Below, piece by piece: positions 50,409-58,402 of a stretch of DNA of 64,000 bases. Every line of letters begins with the position of its first letter. Within the stretch, counting starts at the first letter, position 1. The notes below the pieces were generated by a model that was given only the letters and a program-made list of their open reading frames with translations, had not been told where the DNA came from and searched no databases. This stretch comes from Nocardiopsis endophytica. GTDB lineage: Bacteria; Actinomycetota; Actinomycetes; Streptosporangiales; Streptosporangiaceae. Position numbers and translations under genes: made by a program. The stretch covers positions 1 through 64,000 of the forward strand of contig NZ_JAQFWQ010000020.1 of NCBI RefSeq assembly GCF_027706725.1, written 5' to 3'.

Positions 50409-51398
50409 TCACGATCGTGCCGCGGACGCCCTCCGCTCCCGGGAGGCGAGGAAGGCGCGCCGGTAGGCGAGCGGCGCGACCCCCACGTGCCGGGTGAAGT
50501 GGCGGCGCAGGTTCGCCGCGCTGCCCAGGCCGCTCGCCTCCGCCACCTGCTCGACGGGCAGCCCGGTGGTCTCCAGGAGGAGCTGGGCGCGGCGGACCCG
50601 CTCGCACAGCAGCCAGCGCAGCGGCGGCACGCCCAGGGCGTCCTCGAACCGGCGGGCCAGCGTGCGCCTGCTCAGGTTGGCGCGGCGGGCGAGGTCGTCG
50701 AGGGTGAGCGGCTCGGCGAGCCGGGAGCGCGCCCACTCCAGGAGCGGGGCCAGGCGGGTGTCGTCGTGGGCGAGCGCGGGCGCCTCCACGTACTGCGCCT
50801 GCCCGCCCTCCCGGTGGGGCGGGGTGACCAGGCGGCGGGCGAGGGCGTTGGCGACCGCGGTGCCGTGGTCGGCGCGCACCAGCTCCAGGCAGAGGTCGAT
50901 CCCGGCGGCGGTCCCGGCCGAGGTGTAGACGCCGCCGTCCTCGACGTAGAGGACCGCGGGGTCGACCCGCACCTTGGGGTGGGCGGCGGCCAGCTCGGCG
51001 GCGTGCATCCAGTGGGTGGTCGCGGTGCGGCCGTCCAGCAGCCCGGCGGCGGCGAGCACGAAGGCGCCGGTGCAGATGGAGGCGACCCTGGCCCCGTTGT
51101 CGTAGGCGGCGCGCACCGCCTCGGCCAGCTCGCGGGGCGCCCGGTCCACCTCGGTGCAGTTGGGGACCAGCACGGTGTCGGCCTCCACGACGCTGTCGAG
51201 GGGGTGGGCCTCTTGCAGGGCCAGGCCGTGCGCGAGCGCGGTGTCGGGACGCTCCGCGCAGATCCACATCTCGTACCAGGGGTCGGCGAGGTCGGGACGG
51301 TCGATGCCGAAGACCTCGCACGCGACCGACACCTCGAAGACCGGTGCGCCCTCGACGACCGTGACGGCGACGCGGTGGGCGGCAAGATCCGTTCGCAT
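50409..51398 (-). CDS. GlxA-family AraC-type regulator (DJ-1/PfpI fused)
   Basis: 329-residue regulator. An N-terminal DJ-1/PfpI domain (VASICTGAFVLAAAGLLDGR with the nucleophile-elbow Cys, and THWMHAAELA) is fused to a C-terminal AraC HTH (LTLDDLARRANLSRRTLARRF, then AEASGLGSAANLRRHF). This is the GlxA/FtrA type of regulator. It is divergent from the APC permease with 102 bp between, and is the likely regulator of it. ATG 51398 has no strong ribosome site, which is common for such leadership genes. Confidence 0.9.
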   Translation of the reverse strand: MRTDLAAHRVAVTVVEGAPVFEVSVACEVFGIDRPDLADPWYEMWICAERPDTALAHGLALQEAHPLDSVVEADTVLVPNCTEVDRAPRELAEAVRAAYDNGARVASICTGAFVLAAAGLLDGRTATTHWMHAAELAAAHPKVRVDPAVLYVEDGGVYTSAGTAAGIDLCLELVRADHGTAVANALARRLVTPPHREGGQAQYVEAPALAHDDTRLAPLLEWARSRLAEPLTLDDLARRANLSRRTLARRFEDALGVPPLRWLLCERVRRAQLLLETTGLPVEQVAEASGLGSAANLRRHFTRHVGVAPLAYRRAFLASRERRASAARS

Positions 51399-51500
51399 AT
51401 CGGCAAGCTTGCCACTGGCCGGGCCCAGGTGGAACCCCGAGGCTGGTTCCTGCCGCCGGGACCCCCGTGCGGCCGGGCGATCCGGTGAGGAGGAACGAGG

Positions 51501-52787
51501 GTGAGCACCATCGCGCCGGAGCGCACCATCGGTTTCGGGCAGGCGGTGGCGCTCTACACCGGAGCCGTGCTGGGCGCGGGGGTCCTGGTGCTGCCGGGGC
51601 AGGCGGCCACGATGGCGGGGCCCGCGTCGCTGCTGGCGTGGCTGTTCATGGGGCTGCTGGGGCTGCCGCTGGCGACGACGTTCGCGGCGCTGGCCACGCG
51701 GTACCCGGACGCCGGGGGCATCGCCACCTACGCGGCCCGGGCGTTCGGACCGACGGCGGGGGGCCTATCGGGCTGGTTCTACCTCGTCGCCGGTGTGCTC
51801 GGGCAGACGATCGTTCCGCTGACCGGCGGCTACTACGTGGCGGCGGCGCTGGGCGCCGGACCGTGGGCCGCGTACGTGGTCGCGGGCGCCATCCTGGCCC
51901 TGGCCACGGCGGCGAACCTGGCGGGGATGCGGCTGAGCGGGCGGGTGCAGCTGGCGCTGGCGGGAGGGGTGGCGCTCCTGCTGCTGGCCGCGACGCTGGC
52001 CGCGCTGCCGCACGTCGGCATGGAGGCCTTCACCGGGCCCACCGGGTTCGCGCCGCACGGGGTGTCGGGCGTGGCGAAGGCGGCCGTGGTGCTGTTCCTG
52101 GCGTTCGCCGGGTGGGAGGCGGTGGCACACCTGGCGGGCGAGTTCCGGGACGTGCGCAGGGACATGCGGCGGGCGACCGTGGCGACGGTGGCGGTCGTGC
52201 TGGTGCTGTACACGGGGGTCGCGTTCGCGGTGGTGGGGACGGGCACCTACGGCGACCCGGCCGTGGACCGGGTCGCGGTGGGCGAGGTCCTGGGGACGGG
52301 GCTGGGGTTCAGCGCCGCCGTCGCCTCGGCGGTGCTGGCGACGGTGATCAGCCTGGGGACGACGAACACCTTCCTCGCCTCCCTCTCCCGGCTCGCCTAC
52401 GCGCTCGGCTCCGACGGCTGGACGCCGGGGTTCCTGGCCCGTCGCGACACGCGCGGGGTGCCGGTGGCGGGCGTGTTGACGGTGGCCGGCGGCGGCGCGG
52501 CGGGCCTGGCGGTCAGCTGGGCCGGCGGCTGGGGCACCGAGGCGCTGGTGGGAATCCCCGCGTCGCTGGTGCTGGTGACGTACCTGGTGGGGATGGGGTC
52601 AGGAGCGCGCCTCCTGAGGGGCCGGGCCCGCGCGCACGCGGCGACGGCACTGGTCCTGACAGCGGCGATCGCCCCCTTCGCCGCCGAGTACATCGCGGTC
52701 CCAGTGATGGTGGCGGCAGTGGCCCTGCTCTTCCGCTGGAAGACGGCCCCAAGGCCTGTCGCGAAAGCGGATGGAGGCCACAGATGA
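51501..52787 (+). CDS. APC-superfamily amino-acid permease
   Basis: 428-residue transporter with about 12 helices. It has the N-terminal GAVLGAGVLVLPGQAATMAGP motif of APC transporters, AFAGWEAVAHLAGEFRDVRRD with the helix-6 unwound region, and helices resuming as SLGTTNTFLASLSR. The start is GTG 51501 behind GAGGAGGAACGAGG. Amino acids or amines are the family substrates. Divergence from a GlxA-like regulator suggests induction by its substrate. Confidence 0.9.
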   Translation: MSTIAPERTIGFGQAVALYTGAVLGAGVLVLPGQAATMAGPASLLAWLFMGLLGLPLATTFAALATRYPDAGGIATYAARAFGPTAGGLSGWFYLVAGVLGQTIVPLTGGYYVAAALGAGPWAAYVVAGAILALATAANLAGMRLSGRVQLALAGGVALLLLAATLAALPHVGMEAFTGPTGFAPHGVSGVAKAAVVLFLAFAGWEAVAHLAGEFRDVRRDMRRATVATVAVVLVLYTGVAFAVVGTGTYGDPAVDRVAVGEVLGTGLGFSAAVASAVLATVISLGTTNTFLASLSRLAYALGSDGWTPGFLARRDTRGVPVAGVLTVAGGGAAGLAVSWAGGWGTEALVGIPASLVLVTYLVGMGSGARLLRGRARAHAATALVLTAAIAPFAAEYIAVPVMVAAVALLFRWKTAPRPVAKADGGHR

Positions 52788-52832
52788 TCGCGGGCCGCGC
52801 CGCGCGCCCACCGGCACGTTCGAAGCGCCTGC

Positions 52833-53078
52833 CTATCCGTCTAGGAGGACCCGACCCTCCGGAGTCCCGAAGTACCAGTGCCGCCCAGTCGGAGCGGGAG
52901 GAAGTGCGCCGGCCGCAAGGTCGGCGAGCGCATCCGCCAACTCGACGAGCGGTGCCGCGTCGATGTGCTCTGCCCCGCGTAGGAAGCTCGTCGCGCTCTC
53001 CTCCAGCTCGGGCCACCGGCACTGTTCTGCTCTAGGGCAGTCCTCCGTAGCCGATCGCTCCCAGCCGCTCTCCCGCAC
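52833..53078 (-). CDS. Small protein, third gene of the XRE/DUF397 operon
   Basis: 81-residue protein of unknown function, beginning RESGWERSATEDCPRAEQCR and containing a helix rich in Ala/Leu (APLVELADALADLAAG) before HWYFGTPEGRVLLDG. Six bases separate it from the DUF397 stop, so it is co-transcribed with the DUF397 and XRE genes. Two Cys lie near the N-terminus. The start is GTG 53078. Its codon usage is less GC-extreme than genes before 52.8 kb, like the rest of this end of the window. Confidence 0.65.
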   Translation of the reverse strand: MRESGWERSATEDCPRAEQCRWPELEESATSFLRGAEHIDAAPLVELADALADLAAGALPPAPTGRHWYFGTPEGRVLLDG

Positions 53079-53084
53079 CAGGCC

Positions 53085-53294
53085 CTAGAAGACCTCAGTC
53101 TGGAGAGACCTGAGGAAGGCCGCCCACTCCCCATTCCCGAAGGCCAGATGCCCGAGGTCGCGGTTCTTGGTGTCCCGCACCGCACGCCCGCGCACACCGA
53201 CGGCCGCGCACTCTAAACATCCACTCGCCCCCTGGCTGTAGGAGGACTTTCTCCACCCGATCGCCCTGTCGCCGAAGCCCTGGCTCACTGGCAC
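53085..53294 (-). CDS. DUF397 protein, partner of XRE regulator 1
   Basis: 69-residue DUF397 protein with the family signature WRKSSYSQGASGCLECAAV, then VRDTKNRDLGHLAFGNGEWAAFLRSLQ. DUF397 proteins accompany XRE/DUF5753 regulators throughout actinomycetes, often as small interacting partners (Scr2-like/AmfQ-like). It starts 10 bases inside the end of the XRE gene, showing coupled translation. Confidence 0.92.
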   Translation of the reverse strand: MPVSQGFGDRAIGWRKSSYSQGASGCLECAAVGVRGRAVRDTKNRDLGHLAFGNGEWAAFLRSLQTEVF

Positions 53295-54148
53295 TCCTCG
53301 ATCCGCTCTTCAATGAACCGTCGACTCCTATCCGGGTCCAGGGCCTGAGCGGCGAGAAGACTGAACATCTGCGCATGACGGGCGACGTTCCCGGACTTCT
53401 CCAGATAGGAGTTGCCGCTCTGGGACTCTACATAGACCACGTCAGGGTGGGCAGGTGCCGGAAATCCGAAGAGATAGAAGGGACCGTCGAGGGCGGCGTG
53501 CACGCCCCGCTCGAACGGTAGGACCTGGAGGTCGACGCCGTCCCGCTCGCACTCGGCCAGCAGTCGCTCAAGCTGGCCGCGATGGACCGCCCTCCCACCC
53601 GCCGGCCTCCGAAGGACGGCTTCGTCCAAGATCGCCCACACTCGGGGCCGCGGTTCTCGTTCCAGGAGCCGCTGCCGGTGCAGGCGCACCTCCAGACGCC
53701 TCTCGATCTCCGTCTCGGTGTTCTGGGGCGGCAGCAGTGTCCCTCTAAGTACAGCCTCGGCATACGACCGTGTCTGAAAGATGCCCGGAACGAGCAGGGC
53801 CTCGTAGCACCGAACCGAGTTCGCCTCGTGCTCCATGCCCATGAACGAGCCGAACTGGGCCGACAAGACGTCCTGGTACTCGTCCCACCACCCCGGCGCT
53901 TGGGCGTCCTTGGCCAGTCGGACGAGCAGGTCCCGGTCGTTGCCGTCCACCCCGTAGAGCTCGCACAGGTCACGGACATCCCGGACCCGGGGCTTGGCCT
54001 TCGCCAATTCGATCCTGCTGACCTTGGCGATCGAGCACTCGAGGTGGTACGCCGCATCCTCGATCTTCAACCCGGCGGCCTCCCGGCGCCGCCGAAGTTC
54101 CAGACCGAGTTGGCGGAGTCTGATGGTCGGAGCCTGGATTGGGGGCAT
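53285..54148 (-). CDS. XRE-family regulator 1 (HTH + DUF5753)
   Basis: 287-residue regulator: N-terminal HTH (RRREAAGLKIEDAAYHLECS, AKVSRIELAK), then a DUF5753 domain including APGWWDEYQDVL, YEALLVPGIFQTRSYAEAVLRG and AILDEAVLRR. This WhiJ/Scr1-type layout is typical in actinomycetes, where such regulators pair with DUF397 proteins. ATG 54148 has AAGGAA upstream. It is divergent from the ATPase gene across a TTCTCAGTGAGAA palindrome, and leads a three-gene operon. Confidence 0.92.
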   Translation of the reverse strand: MPPIQAPTIRLRQLGLELRRRREAAGLKIEDAAYHLECSIAKVSRIELAKAKPRVRDVRDLCELYGVDGNDRDLLVRLAKDAQAPGWWDEYQDVLSAQFGSFMGMEHEANSVRCYEALLVPGIFQTRSYAEAVLRGTLLPPQNTETEIERRLEVRLHRQRLLEREPRPRVWAILDEAVLRRPAGGRAVHRGQLERLLAECERDGVDLQVLPFERGVHAALDGPFYLFGFPAPAHPDVVYVESQSGNSYLEKSGNVARHAQMFSLLAAQALDPDRSRRFIEERIEECQ

Positions 54149-54235
54149 CTGGGAGGGTTCCTTCCCTGCTCACGTGGCGTTGGGCCAGTCTCCCGCCCGA
54201 AGTGACCACTTAGGCCATGGCTCATCGTAGTCATT

Positions 54236-54248
54236 TTCTCAGTGAGAA
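54236..54248. promoter_or_regulatory. 13-bp palindromic operator in a divergent promoter
   Basis: TTCTCA-G-TGAGAA, perfect six-base arms, located between the XRE regulator 1 start (54148) and the ATPase start (54325). XRE regulator 1 or the WhiJ-like system is the most likely binder, by position only. Confidence 0.6.
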
Positions 54249-54324
54249 TTGCACTGGACGATTCACTCGTCCACCATGGCAGACACCGAACGTCACCGGG
54301 GCCTCACCCAGGAGGTGTCCTGCC

Positions 54325-54741
54325 ATGGACCTGCCCCTGCCGCGTACCTACTCCTCGACCTTCCACGGCCTCGCCGACCAGGTCCCGGCCGCCCGGCGCT
54401 GGCTGGAGCGCGCCCTCGTCGCCGACGCCGCCACCTCGGACACCGCGTTCACGGCCTGCCTGCTGCTCAGCGAGCTGGCGACGAACTCGATCCGCCACAC
54501 CGCCAGCGGCATGCCGGGAGGCCTCTTCTCCGTCATCGCCGTCGTGGACGCCGAGCGCCTCCGCGTAAGCGTCCATGACCAGGGCGGCCCGGGCGTTCCA
54601 GTGATCCGTGCACACCCCGCCGCTCTCGGCCTGCACCGCGGCGGTCGGGGGCTCGGCCTCGTCGACGCCCTTGCCGCCGCCTGGGACACGCACACCGGTC
54701 CCACCGGCCGGACCGTGTGGTTCGAAGTCCTCCTCAAGTAG
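54325..54741 (+). CDS. Anti-sigma-like HATPase (RsbW family)
   Basis: 138-residue ATP-binding protein of the GHKL anti-sigma/serine-kinase type. The N-box is LLLSELATNSIRHT, and G1/G2 loops are VHDQGGPGVP and GGRGLGLVDAL. It forms only a single HATPase_c domain, as in actinobacterial RsbW-like proteins found beside XRE/DUF397 genes. ATG 54325 follows AGGAGG. A sigma factor or anti-anti-sigma partner is not seen nearby. Confidence 0.88.
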   Translation: MDLPLPRTYSSTFHGLADQVPAARRWLERALVADAATSDTAFTACLLLSELATNSIRHTASGMPGGLFSVIAVVDAERLRVSVHDQGGPGVPVIRAHPAALGLHRGGRGLGLVDALAAAWDTHTGPTGRTVWFEVLLK

Positions 54742-54794
54742 GGCGCGTTCACTCCTTCCCACGTCGCCCGTCACAGCAGAGAGAAGCAGCAAAG

Positions 54795-55238
54795 ATGACC
54801 TCCCCCGACCACGTCCCGAGCACTGCAACCGATCCGCACATACGCGCCGTCCTCGCTGCCCCCAAGGGATGCCGCTTCAACCGCGCCCGCCCTTACACGA
54901 CACCGCGCCCCGCGACGATGCCCGAGCGGATGTCGGTGGCCCGCCCAGAGCCGTGGCCGTCCAACGCCGATCCCTCGCTGCCGGAGTGGCTGACCCAGCT
55001 CAGGACGGAGCTGGGTCCGGATGGCGACTCCTCCATCCGCGACGTCCGCACCGTGCGATCCCTCCGGCACACGGGACGCCCCGTTCCAGAGCCCACCGGC
55101 ACAGGCCGCGACCGTAACGCCCTTCCCCACGCCATCTCCTTGGCACGCCCCGTGACTGATCCCGTTTGGAGATCCATCCACACCTGCTCGATCCTCGGGA
55201 TGATGCTGGGGGCATACCTTCTGGGACTCTTCCAATAG
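54795..55238 (+). CDS. Hypothetical protein with C-terminal TM segment
   Basis: 147-residue protein. The N-terminal ~120 residues are polar, Pro/Arg-rich and probably disordered, with no recognised domain. The end (IHTCSILGMMLGAYLLGLF) is one membrane-spanning segment, so it may be tail-anchored. It starts at ATG 54795 after GAGAGAAG, 53 bases behind the ATPase gene, and likely shares its transcript. Function is unknown; no homologous family was recognised. Confidence 0.6.
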   Translation: MTSPDHVPSTATDPHIRAVLAAPKGCRFNRARPYTTPRPATMPERMSVARPEPWPSNADPSLPEWLTQLRTELGPDGDSSIRDVRTVRSLRHTGRPVPEPTGTGRDRNALPHAISLARPVTDPVWRSIHTCSILGMMLGAYLLGLFQ

Positions 55239-55341
55239 GGCGAAGCCACGAAGCGGGCACCCGGCGATATGACTACGCAAAGGGCGCTTCCTCGGGCACA
55301 GCCGCGGCCTACTGCCACGCGATAGAGGGCCCCTCCCTCCG

Positions 55342-55393
55342 TTGACCTACTGTCAGAGAGATGCGATGGTCGGTGCAACCGGATGCAACCCCC
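55342..55393 (+). promoter_or_regulatory. Promoter with tandem TGCAAC operator, DUF6879-XRE operon
   Basis: TTGACC (55342-55347) and a weak -10 GATGGT (55365-55370) at 17-bp spacing, followed by TGCAAC at 55374 and again at 55384, exactly 10 bp apart. The motifs end 20 bp before the first start of the operon. The identical arrangement occurs at 57026-57045 in front of the lanthipeptide methyltransferase gene. Confidence 0.6.
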
Positions 55394-55413
55394 ACGTCCA
55401 CTGAGAGGGCGCT

Positions 55414-55656
55414 ATGCAGCTTCGGTTCATCGGTAAAGACCCCGAATCCGGCAAGGACGGCTCACCCAGCGTTTTCATCGACGATGCCACCGGCGACTTC
55501 GTTCTGCAGGGATGGAAGGTCGATGCGGACACACGGCAGGGCTGCCGGGCAGCAGGTCCGGTCCCTCCCCACGAGGACATCGTTCGGATGCCGACCCGGA
55601 TGATCGATGCCCTGAGGAAGGCCTGTGATGAGGCAGAACGTTCCCGCCTTCACTGA
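55414..55656 (+). CDS. Small conserved protein upstream of DUF6879
   Basis: 80-residue protein beginning MQLRFIGKDPESGKDGSPSV, with GDFVLQGWKVDADTR and a C-terminal helix RMIDALRKACDEAE. Small proteins with this start are regularly found directly upstream of DUF6879 genes in actinomycetes, so it is real despite its size. It overlaps the DUF6879 gene by 28 bases. Function is unknown. ATG 55414 follows GAGAGGG. Confidence 0.8.
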   Translation: MQLRFIGKDPESGKDGSPSVFIDDATGDFVLQGWKVDADTRQGCRAAGPVPPHEDIVRMPTRMIDALRKACDEAERSRLH

Positions 55657-56152
55657 CATGCTCGCCCAGAGCACGCACAGCGCCGTGCACTTGGAGATGC
55701 GCGACGCCTACGCGGTCGGGGATGAGAAGGAGGACTTCGAGGCCTGGCGGAACGGCCGACGCACCGACTGGGAGGACCACGAGTCCTGGTGGCACCCCTA
55801 CTATCAGGCCGTTGCCGACGCCGTGGCGCGAGGTGTAGCCGTCCGCCGTGCCCGGGTGGTCTCGGAGCCGGTGTCGGAGTACATCCGCTACGAGCACTTC
55901 ATCACCCAGGCCAACCTGATCGCGGGCGAGCAGGTCAGGTGGCTGCCGCGGAGCCGCGCCACCGACATCGCGTTCCCGGGCAACGACTTCTGGCTCTTCG
56001 ACGACCGGGTAGTGCGCGTGAATCACTTCAGCGGCGACGGGGCCATGCTCGGCTGCGAGATCGTCGAGGATCCTGCCGTGGTCAAGCTTTGCGCGGCTGC
56101 GTTCGACTCTGTGTGGGAGCGTGCGGTTGCGCATGAGGACTACCAGGTCTGA
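55628..56152 (+). CDS. DUF6879 protein
   Basis: 174-residue protein with the DUF6879 signature: AVHLEMRDAYAVGDEKEDFE, VRRARVVSEPVSEYIRYEHF, and AGEQVRWLPRSRATDIAFPGNDFWLFDD. The family accompanies XRE/DUF397 or XRE/DUF5753 regulators. It may sense a small molecule or act as a regulatory partner, but its function is not established. ATG 55628 follows AGGAAGG. It precedes XRE regulator 2 by 19 bases. Confidence 0.88.
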   Translation: MRQNVPAFTDMLAQSTHSAVHLEMRDAYAVGDEKEDFEAWRNGRRTDWEDHESWWHPYYQAVADAVARGVAVRRARVVSEPVSEYIRYEHFITQANLIAGEQVRWLPRSRATDIAFPGNDFWLFDDRVVRVNHFSGDGAMLGCEIVEDPAVVKLCAAAFDSVWERAVAHEDYQV

Positions 56153-56171
56153 CCAGCGCTGATCTCTTGCC

Positions 56172-57020
56172 ATGCCCTCAGTCCCTTCGCCCAGCGCCCT
56201 TGAAGCCAGACGCGCGGTCGCCGAGCGTCTGAAGGAACTGCGCATCGAGGCGGGACTGACCGGACAACAGCTCGCCGGGGCGTGCGGGTGGCACAAGGCC
56301 AAGACCTCCCGGCTCGAGAATGCTCGCACGCCTCCCTCTGACGACGATATCCGTGCCTGGTGCCGGGCCTGCGGGGCCGAAGAGCAGGTCGCCGATCTCA
56401 TCGCCGCCTCGCGCAGCGCCGAGTCGATGTATGTGGAGTGGAAGCGCAAGCAGCGCTCGGGACTCCAACGCCTCCAAGCCTCCTACAACCCCCTGTATCG
56501 GCAGACCAGCCGCTTCCGGGTCTACTCGCCCGACATCGTCCCCGGGTTCCTCCAACGGCCGGCCTACGCCACCGCGCTGCTGTCGGCGATCACAGCCTTC
56601 AGGGGCATTCCCGACGATGTAGAGCAGGCGGTCGAGGCGCGTACCGCCCGGTCACAGGTCCTCTATGAAAGCCACCGCAGCTTCTCCTTCCTCATCGAGG
56701 AGTCCGTGCTGCGCTACAGAATCGGCGACCGTGCGGCTATGTCCGACCAGCTGAACCACCTGCGGTCGGTGATGTCGTTGCCGACGGTCTCGCTCGGCGT
56801 CATCCCCTTCTCCGACCGGCGTGGCATCTGGCCTCTGGAGGCCTGCTACATCTACGACGACGACCTAGTTCAGGTCGAGCTGCTCAACGCCGAGGTCAGC
56901 GTGCGTGCACCCACAGAGATCGCCACGTACATCAGGGCATTCAACGAGTTGCGCCGCGCTGCTGTCTATGGCGACCGGGCACGGGCGCTCATCGACTCGG
57001 CTTCCGAGGCCTTCGCTTGA
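56172..57020 (+). CDS. XRE-family regulator 2 (HTH + DUF5753)
   Basis: 282-residue regulator. HTH: RRAVAERLKELRIEAGLTGQ, QLAGACGWHKAKTSRLEN. DUF5753: ARSAESMYVEWKRKQRSGLQ, YSPDIVPGFLQRPAYATALL, LIEESVLRYRIG and FSDRRGIWPLEACYIYDDD. It completes an operon with the DUF6879 gene and lies directly before the lanthipeptide methyltransferase. The tandem TGCAAC motif in front of its own operon and in front of the methyltransferase gene makes it the best candidate regulator of both. No clear ribosome site precedes ATG 56172, so translation may be coupled to the upstream gene. Confidence 0.9.
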   Translation: MPSVPSPSALEARRAVAERLKELRIEAGLTGQQLAGACGWHKAKTSRLENARTPPSDDDIRAWCRACGAEEQVADLIAASRSAESMYVEWKRKQRSGLQRLQASYNPLYRQTSRFRVYSPDIVPGFLQRPAYATALLSAITAFRGIPDDVEQAVEARTARSQVLYESHRSFSFLIEESVLRYRIGDRAAMSDQLNHLRSVMSLPTVSLGVIPFSDRRGIWPLEACYIYDDDLVQVELLNAEVSVRAPTEIATYIRAFNELRRAAVYGDRARALIDSASEAFA

Positions 57021-57025
57021 GGCTG

Positions 57026-57075
57026 TGCAACTTCGTGCAACTTCATTGAGTCGGCGCTTCGGCCCTCTCTACGGT
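57026..57075 (+). promoter_or_regulatory. Promoter with tandem TGCAAC operator, lanthipeptide operon
   Basis: TGCAACTTCG (57026) and TGCAACTTCA (57036) repeat with a 10-bp period. Directly after lies TTGAGT (57046-57051) and, at 18-bp spacing, TACGGT (57070-57075), a plausible -35/-10 pair 70 bp before the methyltransferase start. Placement just upstream of -35 fits an activator site. Confidence 0.65.
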
Positions 57076-57144
57076 CGATGGTGCAGGACGGCGCGCTGTC
57101 GCCTCTTGATCACTGCACGTCTGTACCGACAAGGACGAGGCACA

Positions 57145-58383
57145 TTGTCCGATCAGACCGGAAAGTCCCCCGCCGCCTGGCGCCAAGAGATGGTGGCCAC
57201 GCTGAAGAGCCCCGAGGCGCTCAACGGCATGGAGCTTTCGCCCCCGCTGGAGCGGGCGCTGCTGGAGGTGCCGCGGCACCTGTTCGCCCCCGAGGCCGAC
57301 CTGGAGGCCGCGCACGCCCCGTTCAACCCGGTGGTCACCAAGAAGGACGAACGCGGCGTGGCCCTCAGCTCGGTCTCGGCCCCGCAGATCCAGGCCATGA
57401 TGCTCGGACAGGCCCGCATCGAACCGGGCATGCGGGTGTTGGAGATCGGCTCGGGCGGCTACAACGCCGCCCTGATCGCCGAACTGGTCGGCCCCGCCGG
57501 GCACGTGGTGAGCATCGACATCGACCCTGAGGTCACCGAGCGCGCCGCCAAGCTGTTGGCCGAGGCCGGGTACCCGCAGGTGCGGGTGGTCACCGGCGAC
57601 GCCGCCGAAGGAGTCCCGGGCGAGGCGCCGTTCGACCGGATCATCGTCACCGCCGGTGCCTGGGACATCCCGTCGGCCTGGACCGAGCAGCTTGCCGAGG
57701 ACGGGCGGCTGGTGGTGCCGCTGCGGATGCGGTCACTCACCCGCTCGGTGGCCTTCCACCGCTCCGGCGGCCGCCTGGTCAGCGACTCGGCGCTGGTGTG
57801 CGGGTTCGTGGCCATGCAGGGCGTCGACGCCCACGACGAGCAGGTCGTCCTTGTGAACGGTGACGAGTCGGTGGGGCTGCGGTTCGGCGACGGCGCCCCG
57901 GGCGAGGTGGAGCTTCTGGACAACGCGGTGCGCAGCCCTCGGACCGAGGCGTGGACCGGTGTTCGGGTGCACCGTCAGGAGCCGATCGTCGGGCTCCAGC
58001 TTTACCTGGCCACCCACCTGCCGGGCTTTTGCATCATGACCACCGACTCCGAGGCCGACACCGGCGCAGTCCAGCCGACCAACCCCTACTTCTCGATGGC
58101 CGCCGTGCGGGGCGACAGCTTCGCCTACCTCATCACCCGTCCCGCACCCGGCGATGAGGCCGATGAGCACGTGGAGTACGGGGTGCACGCTTTCGGCCCG
58201 CACCGAACGGAACTGGCCGACGAGGTCACCGCGCTGGTCACCGTGTGGGACCGGCTGCACCGCGGCGGGCCCGACCCGCAGGTCACCGCCTACCCGGCCG
58301 CCACGCCCGATGAGGAACTGGAGGGTCAGGCCGTCATCGACAAGCGCCACGTCCGCGTCACCCTGACCTGGCCCCCGGAATAA
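57145..58383 (+). CDS. PIMT-like methyltransferase of an FxLD-type lanthipeptide system
   Basis: 412-residue S-adenosylmethionine enzyme resembling protein L-isoaspartyl O-methyltransferase, the type seen in FxLD lanthipeptide clusters. Residues 15-60 include LSPPLERALLEVPRHLFAPE. VLEIGSGGYNAALIAELVGP is the SAM loop, SAPQIQAMML contributes the substrate-binding segment, and VSIDIDPEVTERA follows. The extra ~190 C-terminal residues are typical of this subgroup. The start is a TTG at 57145 with GGACGAGG upstream, since no nearer ATG has a ribosome site; ATG 57190 would truncate the first helix. In related systems it methylates an Asp to drive aspartimide/isoAsp formation. Confidence 0.82.
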   Translation: MSDQTGKSPAAWRQEMVATLKSPEALNGMELSPPLERALLEVPRHLFAPEADLEAAHAPFNPVVTKKDERGVALSSVSAPQIQAMMLGQARIEPGMRVLEIGSGGYNAALIAELVGPAGHVVSIDIDPEVTERAAKLLAEAGYPQVRVVTGDAAEGVPGEAPFDRIIVTAGAWDIPSAWTEQLAEDGRLVVPLRMRSLTRSVAFHRSGGRLVSDSALVCGFVAMQGVDAHDEQVVLVNGDESVGLRFGDGAPGEVELLDNAVRSPRTEAWTGVRVHRQEPIVGLQLYLATHLPGFCIMTTDSEADTGAVQPTNPYFSMAAVRGDSFAYLITRPAPGDEADEHVEYGVHAFGPHRTELADEVTALVTVWDRLHRGGPDPQVTAYPAATPDEELEGQAVIDKRHVRVTLTWPPE

Positions 58384-58402
58384 CCGCGAGCAGGAGGAGA
58401 AC

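Noticed and set aside
57190-58383. ATG 57190 as the methyltransferase start
   Set aside because: It has no ribosome site and would drop the conserved first helix residues; the TTG at 57145 fits better.
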